Source of the DNA: Cohnella cholangitidis
GTDB taxonomy: Bacteria; Bacillota; Bacilli; Paenibacillales; Paenibacillaceae
DNA: 64,000 nt
Assembly: GCF_014107495.1 (NCBI RefSeq)
Contig: NZ_CP041969.1
Location: forward strand, 6,063,501 to 6,127,500
Direction: 5' to 3'
The stretch's first letter is position 1; each line of letters opens with the position of its first letter. The notes under the pieces were generated by a model. It was not told the DNA's origin. It ran no database searches and saw only the letters and a program-made list of their open reading frames with translations. The translations under genes and the position numbers were made by a program. Shown here piece after piece: positions 25,270 to 34,339 of this stretch.

Positions 25270-25986
25270 TTACAATGATTTTAAGGCAAGCAACACCGCT
25301 CCGATCATCGCGATGACACCGCCTACCTTGCACATGAAATAGTAAAAAACGTTAGGTTCCGGGTCCCGTACCCATATCCAGCGTAACGAGAGAATGAACA
25401 TTAATTTTTGAAACCTGAGATATCGGTATCCGCACCATCCGTAAATCAATAAGAGGAAAGATAGGCCGAATAAGACCGGGCTGCCTTGTTTGGAGTGATA
25501 CTCGGAATAGGCGGCGATAACAAGGGAACTAGGAAAGAACCGTTCTTCTCCTTCATGAATAACTCTTTGGCCATTAACGTAAAACGAGGACTCCATTAAC
25601 GGTTCTCCGCTGGAATCGACGCTCATTAGAGTTCCGGAATGATCGTCGACTTCATATTGATGCCCGTTTGGGTAGAGGATTTTAAATCGCGTGCCTTGCA
25701 CGTTTGAGCTTCTGCTGATCGTATAGGTTTGACCGTCGATGATGAGTTTTCTATTCTGGATCTCGATTTGCACTTCGACGGAAGGCGCAGCGCCGGAACG
25801 GTATCGAATGGACTCGCCGTGCTCCTCATGCGTTTTATATCTGTGCTGATTGATGTAAAATACGGATTCGGAGAAATAGGAACGGGCAAAGAACGCGATG
25901 CCGGTTGCCGCTATTATTAAGCAGACAATAACCATTGGTCTCTGGTGTCCGTAAGGTATGATGGCTGTGTAGAGCAACGATGACAA
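25270..25986 (-). CDS. Membrane protein of unknown function (possible DUF6199-like C-terminus)
   Basis: The reading has 238 residues from a TTG at 25986, or 221 from the ATG at 25935; neither has a strong ribosome binding site, so the start is uncertain. TM segments lie near 18-35, 168-188 and 218-236. Between the first two is a beta-rich extracellular region of about 120 residues. The final WIWVRDPEPNVFYYFMCKVG followed by a TM resembles the end of DUF6199-type small proteins, a resemblance by eye only. It converges with the RCC1-like gene 4 nt away. Confidence 0.6.
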   Translation of the reverse strand: MSSLLYTAIIPYGHQRPMVIVCLIIAATGIAFFARSYFSESVFYINQHRYKTHEEHGESIRYRSGAAPSVEVQIEIQNRKLIIDGQTYTISRSSNVQGTRFKILYPNGHQYEVDDHSGTLMSVDSSGEPLMESSFYVNGQRVIHEGEERFFPSSLVIAAYSEYHSKQGSPVLFGLSFLLLIYGWCGYRYLRFQKLMFILSLRWIWVRDPEPNVFYYFMCKVGGVIAMIGAVLLALKSL

Positions 25987-25992
25987 TAAAAC

Positions 25993-26035
25993 AAAAAATA
26001 GCGTCGGAAGGATGAGCCTTCCGACGCTATTTTTT
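25993..26035. terminator. Strong bidirectional terminator
   Basis: A 19-bp perfect stem (25993-26011 with 26017-26035) over ATGAG has A6 on one side and T6 on the other. It ends the VOC gene transcript on the minus strand. Confidence 0.9.
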
Positions 26036-26048
26036 CGAGGTTAGCCGT

Positions 26049-26474
26049 TTACCACGTCTCGCCGCTGTCGTAATTGAACTGCCATTCGATTCCGAACTTG
26101 TCTTTAAGGCTTCCGTAGCATTTGCTCCAGAACGTTTCTTGGAGCTCCATGCCTACGGTGCCTCCTTCTTTTAATTTGTGAAAGAGCGATTTAATTTTGT
26201 CGATGTCTTTGTTGACGACGGAGAGGCTAATGTTGTTTCCCGGGTTAAACGGCATGCCGGGAAAGACATCGGAAAACATCACGTTGCTGCCGTCGAGATT
26301 AAGCCGCGTATGCATGACTAAGTTTTTGGCCTCTTCGGGAAGCGGATACTCGGGGTTAGGCGGCGTTTCGCCGAATGTCATGATCTTCGGTCTCTCCGTG
26401 CCGAACACCTCTGCATAAAACTCAGCAGCTTCGCGGCAGTTGCCATTGAAATTAAGATAAACATCGATAGACAT
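26049..26474 (-). CDS. VOC superfamily protein, PhnB/YjdN-like
   Basis: The protein has 141 residues and an AAGGAG site. The VOC fold is evident from IDVYLNFNGNCREAAEFYAE at the start, then a MFSDVFPG strand and KCYGSLKDKFGIEWQF at the end, as in PhnB-like proteins. Members bind metals or small molecules and are often controlled by ArsR regulators; activity is mostly unassigned. ATTTAC/GTAAAT half-sites at the start codon and at 26531-26544 may be operators. Confidence 0.88.
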   Translation of the reverse strand: MSIDVYLNFNGNCREAAEFYAEVFGTERPKIMTFGETPPNPEYPLPEEAKNLVMHTRLNLDGSNVMFSDVFPGMPFNPGNNISLSVVNKDIDKIKSLFHKLKEGGTVGMELQETFWSKCYGSLKDKFGIEWQFNYDSGETW

Positions 26475-26544
26475 TTACTTCACTCCTTAATGGTAAATGA
26501 GGGAAACAAGCCTTTCATCCCTATTGTATCATTTACCTGTAAAT
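26473..26544 (-). promoter_or_regulatory. ATTTAC/GTAAAT dyads before VOC gene
   Basis: ATTTAC-N14-GTAAAT spans 26473-26498, and a compact ATTTAC-CT-GTAAAT lies at 26531-26544. The compact form also occurs at 12223-12236. They look like binding sites of one regulator, perhaps ArsR-like. Confidence 0.45.
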
Positions 26545-26707
26545 AAAAAAAATACGCATGCCGACATTGAAGGTTCCGCGAATGCGCAAGGGTGATTGAG
26601 GTTGAATACGAAGTGCCTATATTGATAATTTACATAAGACGATAGATACTATCTATTAGCGTTGTAATTGACAATAAAATACAGTCAGTGCTAGAGTTGT
26701 TTCAACT

Positions 26708-26736
26708 ATAATTCCAATATAAACCATAGGAATTAT
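26708..26736 (+). promoter_or_regulatory. Inverted repeat before amino-acid-binding protein gene
   Basis: ATAATTCC (26708-26715) and GGAATTAT (26729-26736) form a perfect 8-bp dyad with a 13-nt centre. TATAAT at 26707-26712 overlaps the left arm. A repressor site is likely; the protein is not identified, though sulfur-type control is conceivable for cystine uptake. Confidence 0.5.
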
Positions 26737-26768
26737 AAGTTTAATCGAAGTTAACATTGGAGGAAATC

Positions 26769-27572
26769 ATGTTGAAAAAAATCACGGTTTACGTATTGCT
26801 GCTCATTGTTGCGATTATCGCAGCCGGTTGCGGATCGAACTCGACTTTGGACGAATCCGCGCAAGTCAAGAAGATCACCGTCGGCACGGCCAACGATTTC
26901 GAGCAGGTAGCCTTTCTCGACGAGAACGGTAAGCTGACCGGATACGACGTCGAGGTCATTAAAGAGATCGATAAGCGTCTGGCCGAATATGAATTCGAGT
27001 TCCAAACGATGGATTTTTCCAACATCCTACTTAGTCTTGAGACGAAGAAAGTAGATATTGCGGCCCATCTCTTCGAGAAAAATCCGGAGCGGGAACAGAA
27101 GTTTTCGTTTAACAAGGAGCCTTACGCTTACTGGAGGAACAAAATCATTGTAGCGGCGAGCAATAACGATCCGATCGAGACCTTAGCCGATTTGGCGGGA
27201 AAGAAGGTACTGATCGGGCCGACAAGCGCGCAAGCCCAGTTACTTGAAAAATATAACAAAGAAAACAAAGAAGGCATTGAGATCGTTTACCAGCAAGGGG
27301 ATGCCAACGACGAGGTTCCGCAGATCTCATCCGGACGCGTATACGCGACGCTCGGAGCCGATTTTCTGCTCCCGATCAAAGATCCAGAAGGCAAGCTCAA
27401 AACGGTAGGCAATGCACTTAACGAAGGGAACATTCTGTATGTATTCCGCAAGGACGATGCGGAGTCCCAGAAGCTTGCGGATGCCGTTGATGCGACAATT
27501 AAGCAGCTAAAAGCGGACGGTACGCTGGCTAAGCTCAGCACGGAATGGCTTGGTCAAGATTTTTCGAAATAA
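26769..27572 (+). CDS. Amino-acid ABC transporter substrate-binding lipoprotein (SBP family 3)
   Basis: The protein has 267 residues. The ATG at 26769 has GGAGG close upstream, and the signal ends in IIAAGC. The mature part has the family 3 pattern KITVGTANDFEQVAFLDENG with LTGYDVEVIKEIDKRL, as in glutamine-, cystine- or lysine-binding proteins. No permease or ATPase gene follows; instead a flavin-fold reductase starts 16 nt later. It may serve a transporter encoded elsewhere. Confidence 0.88.
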   Translation: MLKKITVYVLLLIVAIIAAGCGSNSTLDESAQVKKITVGTANDFEQVAFLDENGKLTGYDVEVIKEIDKRLAEYEFEFQTMDFSNILLSLETKKVDIAAHLFEKNPEREQKFSFNKEPYAYWRNKIIVAASNNDPIETLADLAGKKVLIGPTSAQAQLLEKYNKENKEGIEIVYQQGDANDEVPQISSGRVYATLGADFLLPIKDPEGKLKTVGNALNEGNILYVFRKDDAESQKLADAVDATIKQLKADGTLAKLSTEWLGQDFSK

Positions 27573-27588
27573 GAGAGGTCGATCAATA

Positions 27589-28125
27589 ATGGGCATCGCC
27601 GTAATCTACGGAAGTTCGCGTCATAACGGAAATTCGGAGCAACTTGCCGATTTGTTAGTCGAAGGATTTGAAGCCGATAAAATTCGTTTGTCCGAGTATA
27701 TCATTGAGCCTATAAGAGACTACCGCCACGGGGAAAAGGGGCCTTATCCCGATGACGACTATCATCATGTGATCGAACGAGTGCTGGTCCAAGACGTTCT
27801 TGTGTTCGCGACGCCGATCTATTGGTACGGCGCGTCGGGTTTAACGAAAACGTTCATCGATCGTTGGTCCCAGTCTTTGCGGGAGGATCGGGCAGGGTTT
27901 TTGACAAAATTCGCCACGAAAACGGCTTGGCTCATAGGCGTCGGCGATGACGAGCCGCGAATAAAAGGGAATGCGCTCGTTCAGCAATTCCAGCATATTT
28001 TCGATTTTACGGGAACGAAGTTTGCCGGGCATATCCTTGGTCAAGGCAATAAGCCTGGGGATATCGCGCAAGATGCCGAGGCATTGGCGAAGGTACGGGA
28101 CATCCGAGCAAAATGGCGTCCATGA
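27589..28125 (+). CDS. NAD(P)H-dependent FMN reductase / flavodoxin-fold protein
   Basis: The protein has 178 residues from the ATG at 27589 with GAGAGG upstream. GSSRHNGNSEQLADLLV is the FMN phosphate loop and FATPIYWYGASGLTKTFIDR the second flavin loop, typical of the FMN_red/iron-sulfur flavoprotein group. The spacing suggests an operon with the solute-binding protein, so it may act on the imported compound, but that is inferred. Confidence 0.85.
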   Translation: MGIAVIYGSSRHNGNSEQLADLLVEGFEADKIRLSEYIIEPIRDYRHGEKGPYPDDDYHHVIERVLVQDVLVFATPIYWYGASGLTKTFIDRWSQSLREDRAGFLTKFATKTAWLIGVGDDEPRIKGNALVQQFQHIFDFTGTKFAGHILGQGNKPGDIAQDAEALAKVRDIRAKWRP

Positions 28126-28397
28126 AGGCGTTCCGGCGGTTGTTCGTTCGACAAAATCCTACCCGCAGCGTTCGACAAACTCTATCATAATTACCACCTT
28201 TATTACTATTTACAGTAAAATTTCCCAAAGCTATAGTGAAGGAAGGGAACCGGTTTCCTAAATGAAATGGCTACTGTTGTTTCCAATAGACCACAGAAGG
28301 GAGGGACGATTTAGTACTCGTCTAACAAAGTATTTTTTGCATCATGTCAGACTAGAAAACCAATAGAGAAAAAAATAGGATAAGAGGAGAGATCGCA

Positions 28398-29159
28398 ATG
28401 AAAGCAATGAAAAAGCTAGTAGCAGGATTGATGATGTTTGCCGTGATTTTTGGTGTTTCCTTCGCAGGATCGGCGTTTGCAGCCGGCAATGAGGTCAAGC
28501 TTATCGATTCTCATATTTTCACCTACAAATACGGTTATGTCGAGTTTAGCGGCAACATCGAGGTCGAGAATTTGGGATACGCGAAGGAAGTCGTCGTCCA
28601 TTACACGACCGACAACGTTCAATGGCACGATATCAATGCTAATTACGTGGGACCTACGGATGCAACTCACGAGAAATGGAAATTTCTGATTTCCACGAGC
28701 TCGTTTTCCACCTATCATCCCGAGTTGCAGAACCTCACTTTCATAAAGTTCGCGATTCAATACAAGGTTAACGGCAATATTTACTGGGATAACAACGGAG
28801 GCGCGGACTATAACAACGTACCGTATTACATGGGCACGCCTTCCGTTATTTTAGGTAAAGCAAGCGTGCTGAATGGTTATGCGGAATTGTCTAACGGCAC
28901 TTTCAGCGGCACTTTCTACGTTAAAAATCTAAGCCCGACGAAAACGGTGAAAGTTCGGTACACGACCGATAACTGGGCAACCTATCAAGAAGGAAACGCT
29001 ACTTACTACAGTAACGCAAATCCTTCGGGCACGGTGGAAAACTGGAAATTCAACTTCAGCGTCCCGGGTGCGACCGAGATCAAGTACGCGTTATCCTTAA
29101 CCGCAAACGGACAAACGTATTGGGACAATAACTATGGCAATAACTTTGTTCTAAACTAA
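28398..29159 (+). CDS. Secreted protein consisting of two CBM21 starch-binding modules
   Basis: The protein has 253 residues. A signal peptide ends at SAFAAG near 29. Two modules (about 30-145 and 148-253) each show the CBM21 pattern VxVxNLxxxKxVxVxYTTDNWxxY and end in YWDNNxGxxY/NF. No catalytic domain is present. CBM21 binds starch or glycogen, so this could capture starch for the amylase encoded 6.6 kb upstream or dock glycan at the surface. It stands alone with its own ribosome binding site (AAGAGGAGAG) and terminator. Confidence 0.85.
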   Translation: MKAMKKLVAGLMMFAVIFGVSFAGSAFAAGNEVKLIDSHIFTYKYGYVEFSGNIEVENLGYAKEVVVHYTTDNVQWHDINANYVGPTDATHEKWKFLISTSSFSTYHPELQNLTFIKFAIQYKVNGNIYWDNNGGADYNNVPYYMGTPSVILGKASVLNGYAELSNGTFSGTFYVKNLSPTKTVKVRYTTDNWATYQEGNATYYSNANPSGTVENWKFNFSVPGATEIKYALSLTANGQTYWDNNYGNNFVLN

Positions 29160-29173
29160 CTAATCCTTCAAGA

Positions 29174-29217
29174 AACAGGATCGAAGGCGGTTTATTCCGC
29201 ACTCGGTCCTGTTTTTT
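29174..29217 (+). terminator. Terminator after CBM21 gene
   Basis: AACAGGATCGA (29174-29184) pairs with TCGGTCCTGTT (29203-29213), with one G-T pair, and is followed by T6. Confidence 0.85.
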
Positions 29218-29316
29218 ATGTTTCCGATTTACACCCATTCCAATCGTGCACGAAAAGTCGGATGGAAGTTAACGACTTCTGCTATTTTATAGATATGCGA
29301 AGGAGGTGTTCATGAA

Positions 29317-30195
29317 TTGCTTGAGAACATGAACAAAGCGTTAGCTTACGTTGAAGATAACCTTGATCAAGAGATCGACTTCAAAGAAGTGGCGAGATTG
29401 GCTTTGTGCTCGGAGTATCATTTTAAGAGAATGTTTTCTTTCCTAGCCGGTGTATCGCTATCCGAATACATTCGACGCAGACGGCTTACTCTTGCGGCGT
29501 TTGAGCTAAACCGGAGCGACATCAAGATCATCGACCTGGCGGTCAAATACGGATACCAATCGCCAGACGCCTTTGCAAGAGCTTTCCAAAGCTTGCACGG
29601 GATTACGCCAAGCGAGGCAAAAGGCAAAGGCCAATCGTTAAAGGCCTATCCAAGAATGACCTTTCAGCTGACCATTAAAGGGGGAAACGAAATGAATTAC
29701 CGCGTGGAACAAAAAGAAGCGTTTCGAATCGTAGGGATCATGAAAAGAGTTCCGATTCGATTCGAAGGCGTGAATCCGGAAATCGCCGCGTTGGCGGGTA
29801 GTCTAAATGAAGAGACGATACGATATTTGAAAAAGATATCCAATGTTTCTCCGATTGGAATGCTTAGCGCATCAGCGAATTTCTCCGAAGGGCGAATGGA
29901 GGAAAAAGGGGAGCTTGATCATTATATCGGCGTGGCGACGACGGAGGAGTGTCCGGCTCATCTCGCGCAGCTTGAAGTTCCCGCATCGGCTTGGGCCGTA
30001 TTCGAAGCAGTCGGCCCCTTTCCGGGCACGCTTCAAAACGTATGGGGACGCATTTATTCCGAATGGTTTCCGTCCACGAACTATGAACTTGCGGAAGGGC
30101 CGGAAATATTGTGGAACGAACATCCGGACATCTCTTCGCCGACCTACAAAAGCGAAATTTGGATACCCGTAGCCTTAAACCCTCGATCGATTTAA
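29317..30195 (+). CDS. AraC family regulator with GyrI-like effector domain
   Basis: The protein has 292 residues from a TTG 8 nt after AAGGAGGTG. Residues about 5-105 hold two AraC helix-turn-helix motifs ([20 protein letters not shown] and [20 protein letters not shown]). Residues about 125-292 form a GyrI/SOUL-like ligand-binding domain ([17 protein letters not shown], then [20 protein letters not shown]). Such Rob/BmrR-like proteins bind hydrophobic drugs or peptides. No neighbouring target is apparent. Confidence 0.9.
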   Translation: MLENMNKALAYVEDNLDQEIDFKEVARLALCSEYHFKRMFSFLAGVSLSEYIRRRRLTLAAFELNRSDIKIIDLAVKYGYQSPDAFARAFQSLHGITPSEAKGKGQSLKAYPRMTFQLTIKGGNEMNYRVEQKEAFRIVGIMKRVPIRFEGVNPEIAALAGSLNEETIRYLKKISNVSPIGMLSASANFSEGRMEEKGELDHYIGVATTEECPAHLAQLEVPASAWAVFEAVGPFPGTLQNVWGRIYSEWFPSTNYELAEGPEILWNEHPDISSPTYKSEIWIPVALNPRSI

Positions 30196-30218
30196 CCACT
30201 ACCCTTCATGAATAAACG

Positions 30219-30252
30219 ACCTTCAGCCGATTTATTGTCTGAAGGTTTTTTT
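30219..30252 (+). terminator. Terminator after AraC/GyrI gene
   Basis: ACCTTCAG (30219-30226) pairs with CTGAAGGT (30239-30246) and is followed by seven T. Confidence 0.85.
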
Positions 30253-30410
30253 GCGGAATTCAAAGCAAATGGGAAAAAAATACTCAGTCAATAAAACCCT
30301 TTTTATTACAGCTCATGTAAATTTTTAATGGTTTTTTAACGGGCGCCTCACTATGATATTGTTAGTTAGTGCATATTTTTACCAATGCCAATCGCAACAG
30401 GGGGAGAATA

Positions 30411-32099
30411 ATGAGATCGGTAAGAACGAAATTGCTCGGCTCTTTTTTAATCGTGCTCGTATTTGTCGTCGTGCTAGGGTTGAACGGATTAACGCAAATC
30501 AAGAAAATGGGAGATTTTACGAAGGATGTTACGACGAATTGGATGTTCGGGATCGAGACGATTAACCAAGTCAACTTGAACATTGAGCAATTTCTAAGCA
30601 ATTATTACCAAACCATGATTCAAAAAGATCCCGAGCAAGTAAAGGCATTAAATGAAACAAGCAATTCTTTGGTCGTGTCCATCGATAAGGGGATTATTAA
30701 ATATGGGGACACATCGGGCGAAGGGGATATGAAAGACTACGAAGCTCTTAAGGATGCTTGGGGACGGTTCCAGAAAGCGCTTGCAACAACCAAGTCGACG
30801 ACCGCGACTAAAGAGGAACAAGCTCAAGCCATGCAGGACGTGGGACAAGCTTTCGCGGATGTACGGACTTCCGTTAATGCTTTAATCGAATATAACCACA
30901 ACGGAGCGGAACAAAGCCTGACGGATAGCGACGATATGTACACGCAAACCTCGTCTGCGCTGTTCTATCTCGGGATCGCGATTTTACTTGTCGTCGGGCT
31001 TCTGGCTTGGGCATTGATCGTGAACTTGATAAGGCCGTTACGAGCGACGACCAATATGATGAATCGTATTTCCGCTGGTGATCTTAAAGTGGATCCGCTC
31101 GTGATCAAACGCAAGGACGAATTCGGCACCATGATGGAATCCGTTAATAAAACATTGGCGAGCTTGCAACAGTCGGTTAGACAAATGCAAGACGCTTCGA
31201 CATCGGTTGCGACGGCATCCGCGCAGCTGTTTGCCAGCTCCGAGCAAAACTCCGAAGCGGCGAGACACGTATCGGAGTCGATCGGGCATGTGGCAACCGG
31301 CTCCGAGGAACAAGCGAACACGGCGACCGAATGCGGTCGCGTCATAGACGAGATGGCCGAAGGCGTGCAGCGAATCGCCGAGACGACCGGCGAAGTATCC
31401 GAACTGTCCCAGAACGCGGCAATCCTCGCGAATAACGGGTTGGAGCGCATCGAAGACGTAACGGATCGCATGCACAGAGTGTATCAGTCGGTTGAAAGAT
31501 CCAGCGATACGATTCGCAAGCTGGAAGAGCAGTCCGTTCAAATCAGCGAAATCTCCGCGCTTATTAGCGATATTGCCGCGCGTACGAATCTGCTTGCTTT
31601 GAATGCCGCGATTGAAGCCGCTCGGGCGGGAGAACATGGCAAAGGATTCGCGGTTGTAGCCGGCGAGGTTCGCAAGCTGGCTTCACAGAGCGATGAGTCG
31701 TCCCAAGGCATTATCGAGTTGATCTCGTCGATTCAGCACGATACGGTCAGCGCGGCGGAGACGATGAAGAAAAGCTTAGCCGAGGTTCAAGAAGGCGTAC
31801 TCGCGGTAGAGCATGCCGAGCAAGCGTTTAAGGAGATCGTCGGTTCCACCGGCGATGTATCGAGCCGCGTGCAAGAGGCTGCCGCGGCAGCCGAGCAGCT
31901 TGCCGCAAGCTCGGAGGAAGTCGCGGCATCGATCGCGAACATGGGTCACATTGCAAGGCAAACCGCTGGTATGTCGCAGCAGGTTGCCGCTTCTACCGAA
32001 GAACAGCTCGCATCTAGCGAAGAGATGACGCAATCCTCGCAGACTTTGTCCGGAATAGCCAAAGACCTGCAGACGATCGTAAAGAAGTTTACGGTATAA
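30411..32099 (+). CDS. Methyl-accepting chemotaxis protein
   Basis: The protein has 562 residues from the ATG at 30411 with GGGGGAG upstream. TM1 is near 12-30, followed by a helical 4HB-type extracellular sensor and TM2 near 180-200. HAMP is [20 protein letters not shown]. The C-terminal signalling hairpin has the conserved tip [32 protein letters not shown] in altered form at about 380-410. It transmits ligand binding to CheA/CheW. The ligand is unknown; the sugar importer downstream is separated from it by a terminator. Confidence 0.93.
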   Translation: MRSVRTKLLGSFLIVLVFVVVLGLNGLTQIKKMGDFTKDVTTNWMFGIETINQVNLNIEQFLSNYYQTMIQKDPEQVKALNETSNSLVVSIDKGIIKYGDTSGEGDMKDYEALKDAWGRFQKALATTKSTTATKEEQAQAMQDVGQAFADVRTSVNALIEYNHNGAEQSLTDSDDMYTQTSSALFYLGIAILLVVGLLAWALIVNLIRPLRATTNMMNRISAGDLKVDPLVIKRKDEFGTMMESVNKTLASLQQSVRQMQDASTSVATASAQLFASSEQNSEAARHVSESIGHVATGSEEQANTATECGRVIDEMAEGVQRIAETTGEVSELSQNAAILANNGLERIEDVTDRMHRVYQSVERSSDTIRKLEEQSVQISEISALISDIAARTNLLALNAAIEAARAGEHGKGFAVVAGEVRKLASQSDESSQGIIELISSIQHDTVSAAETMKKSLAEVQEGVLAVEHAEQAFKEIVGSTGDVSSRVQEAAAAAEQLAASSEEVAASIANMGHIARQTAGMSQQVAASTEEQLASSEEMTQSSQTLSGIAKDLQTIVKKFTV

Positions 32100-32143
32100 C
32101 TTGGCTCCAAAACATTGATGGCCTATGAATGAACACGATAGCG

Positions 32144-32191
32144 AACGGCGATTTCTTCCCGGTTAAAACCCGGGCGGAAGTCGCCGTTTTT
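32144..32191 (+). terminator. Terminator after chemoreceptor
   Basis: AACGGCGA (32144-32151) pairs with TCGCCGTT (32181-32188), with an inner CCGGTT/AACCCGG stem, and is followed by TTTTTG. Confidence 0.85.
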
Positions 32192-32372
32192 GCGTTCCCG
32201 TGAACGATGATTTCGGCTTTTTTCACAAATATTCAAATTGTTCACTATGAAATCCTTTGATTTGTTCATCTTTTTCGCAATGTTTCTCTACCCCGAGTGC
32301 ATAGAGCGGCCTTAGACTGTGGTCATGCAACCCGGTTGTACGAAGCCGTTCGCAGGACGCGGTGCGGCTATC

Positions 32373-32412
32373 GTTCAATCGATTCTGAACAATCGAGTTC
32401 ACACCTGTGAAC
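32373..32412 (+). promoter_or_regulatory. Two palindromes before the sugar importer operon
   Basis: GTTCA-N8-TGAAC lies at 32373-32390 and GTTCACA-CC-TGTGAAC, a perfect 16-bp palindrome, at 32397-32412. They share half-sites and end just before the GGGGGAGG of the first permease gene. The rest of 32192-32435 shows no gene. Confidence 0.55.
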
Positions 32413-32435
32413 GAATAGGGGGAGGCTTACTTCTA

Positions 32436-33359
32436 ATGCCGTCTAGAAAAACGTTATTCGGTGAAATGGTCGCCAATCGGATTTTGTTTTTGATGCTGCT
32501 GCCCGCGATCGTTTTTTTTCTAATTAACTCGTACGTTCCCATGGTCGGAATCTATTATGCCTTTACCCGATTCGACTTCAATACGAGCTTATTTAACAGT
32601 CAATTCGTTTGGTTCGAAAATTTCGAATTTCTGTGGAAGTCGGGCATCTTGACGAAGCTGACCTTGAACACGCTCGGTTACAATCTCGCATTTATCCTAT
32701 TCGGCAATGTACTCGCCATAATCTCCGCGGTTCTATTAAGCGAATTAAAAATCAAGTGGTTCAAGAAGCTGACGCAGTCGATCATGTTTTTACCGTACTT
32801 TATCTCCTTCGTTATCCTTAGCGTCATCGTCTATAACTTGTTCAGCTACGAGAACGGATTCCTTAACACCTTTTTGAAATCGTTCAGCATGGAGCCGGTC
32901 GACGTATACAACACGCCGTGGGTATGGGTTATCCTCGTCGTCGTCTTTTATATTTGGAAAAACCTCGGTTACAGCATGATTATCTACTTGGCGGCCATCA
33001 CGGGCATTAGCGACGAATACTACGAAGCGGCGAAAATCGATGGAGCTAACATCTTCCAACGTACGTGGTACGTGACGATTCCGATGCTGAAGACGACCTT
33101 CATCGTTCTTCTGCTGTTCGCCCTGGGCAGCATTATGAAGGGTCAGTTCGATTTGTTCTATCAATTGATCGGCAACAACGGAGTCCTGTACAACGCGACG
33201 GATATTTTGGATACGTACGTATATCGTTCGCTTAAAGTGACCTTCGATATCGGAATGGCAAGCGCGGCAGGCTTGTATCAATCGCTGTTCGGATTCGTCC
33301 TGGTCATGACGGTCAATTCGATCATTCGCAAAGTAAACGAAGATTACGCGTTGTTCTAG
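32436..33359 (+). CDS. Sugar ABC transporter permease, LplB-like
   Basis: The protein has 307 residues. The ATG at 32436 follows GGGGGAGG; the longer reading upstream lacks a site and crosses the palindromes. There are six TM segments. EAAKIDGANIFQRTWYVTIP is the EAA loop that contacts the ATPase. It has the LplB/YtcP-type N-terminus without a MalF-like extra domain. With the next two genes it forms a carbohydrate importer of the Paenibacillus polygalacturonan/oligosaccharide type. The ATPase is not encoded here and is probably a shared MsmX-like protein. Confidence 0.92.
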   Translation: MPSRKTLFGEMVANRILFLMLLPAIVFFLINSYVPMVGIYYAFTRFDFNTSLFNSQFVWFENFEFLWKSGILTKLTLNTLGYNLAFILFGNVLAIISAVLLSELKIKWFKKLTQSIMFLPYFISFVILSVIVYNLFSYENGFLNTFLKSFSMEPVDVYNTPWVWVILVVVFYIWKNLGYSMIIYLAAITGISDEYYEAAKIDGANIFQRTWYVTIPMLKTTFIVLLLFALGSIMKGQFDLFYQLIGNNGVLYNATDILDTYVYRSLKVTFDIGMASAAGLYQSLFGFVLVMTVNSIIRKVNEDYALF

Positions 33360-33369
33360 GGGGGTAACC

Positions 33370-34263
33370 ATGAAGATCAAAGACGACAAATATACGGGAT
33401 TGTTCCATGGGATTGCCTATTCGGTCATCATCATGGCAACGGCGGCTTGTCTATTCCCTTTCTTGCTAGTCATTTCCGCTTCGTTTACCCAGAACGAATC
33501 CATCTTGAAGGACGGATTCCACCTGATTCCGAAAGTGTTTTCTCTGGAAGGTTACCGATTGGTGTTCCGCTTCCCCGAACATATCCTTCGGGCATATGGG
33601 GTTACCGCCTTCACGACGGTCGTCGGAACGTTGCTCGGCCTGCTCTTCATTACGATGGCGGGTTACGTTCTGCAGCGAAAAGATTTCAAGTACCGTAACG
33701 GATTTTCCTTCTTCATCTATTTCACGACGTTGTTCGGCGGGGGATTGGTACCGTGGTATATCCTCCTTACCAAACATCTTAAGCTGACGGATACGTACAC
33801 CGTGCTGATCTTCCCGGGATTAATGACTCCGTTTCTCATTATCTTGATGAAAAATTTCATCCGTTCGGCGGTGCCCGACGAAATCATCGAATCCGCCAAA
33901 ATCGACGGAGCTAACGATTTCAAAATCTATTACCGCATCGTTCTTCAGCTGTCGATGCCCGGAATCGCAACCGTAGGACTGTTCTTGGCGCTGGCGTACT
34001 GGAACGATTGGTTTCTTTCCTCGCTGTTCATTAACAACCAAGACTTATACCAGCTTCAGTTCTATCTCTATAACGTAATCAACACGATCCAATTCATTAA
34101 CCAACTCGGTGCGGGTACGGGGGTTTCGCTCGGAGGGGACATCCCGACGGAATCGACCAAGATGGCTATGGCCATCATCGCCACGGGACCAATCGTGTTC
34201 CTCTATCCGTTCGTCCAGCGTTACTTCGTGAGAGGTTTGACGATCGGAGCCGTTAAAGGATGA
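33370..34263 (+). CDS. Sugar ABC transporter permease, LplC/YtcP-like
   Basis: The protein has 297 residues starting 10 nt after the first permease gene behind GGGGGG. ESAKIDGANDFKIYYRIVLQ is the EAA loop. TM count is six and the C-terminus YPFVQRYFVRGLTIGAVKG is the conserved end of LplC/YtcP (CUT1) permeases. It pairs with the LplB-like subunit to form the channel. Confidence 0.93.
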   Translation: MKIKDDKYTGLFHGIAYSVIIMATAACLFPFLLVISASFTQNESILKDGFHLIPKVFSLEGYRLVFRFPEHILRAYGVTAFTTVVGTLLGLLFITMAGYVLQRKDFKYRNGFSFFIYFTTLFGGGLVPWYILLTKHLKLTDTYTVLIFPGLMTPFLIILMKNFIRSAVPDEIIESAKIDGANDFKIYYRIVLQLSMPGIATVGLFLALAYWNDWFLSSLFINNQDLYQLQFYLYNVINTIQFINQLGAGTGVSLGGDIPTESTKMAMAIIATGPIVFLYPFVQRYFVRGLTIGAVKG

Positions 34264-34339
34264 AATTGGGGTTATTCCCGCAGAGGAATTTCAACCTTCT
34301 GCGGCTAACATATTAAACACGCGAAAAGGGAGGATTCAA

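Noticed and set aside
32319-32435. Upstream extension of the LplB-like permease
   Set aside because: It has no ribosome binding site, a non-homologous N-terminus and spans two palindromes; the ATG at 32436 follows GGGGGAGG.
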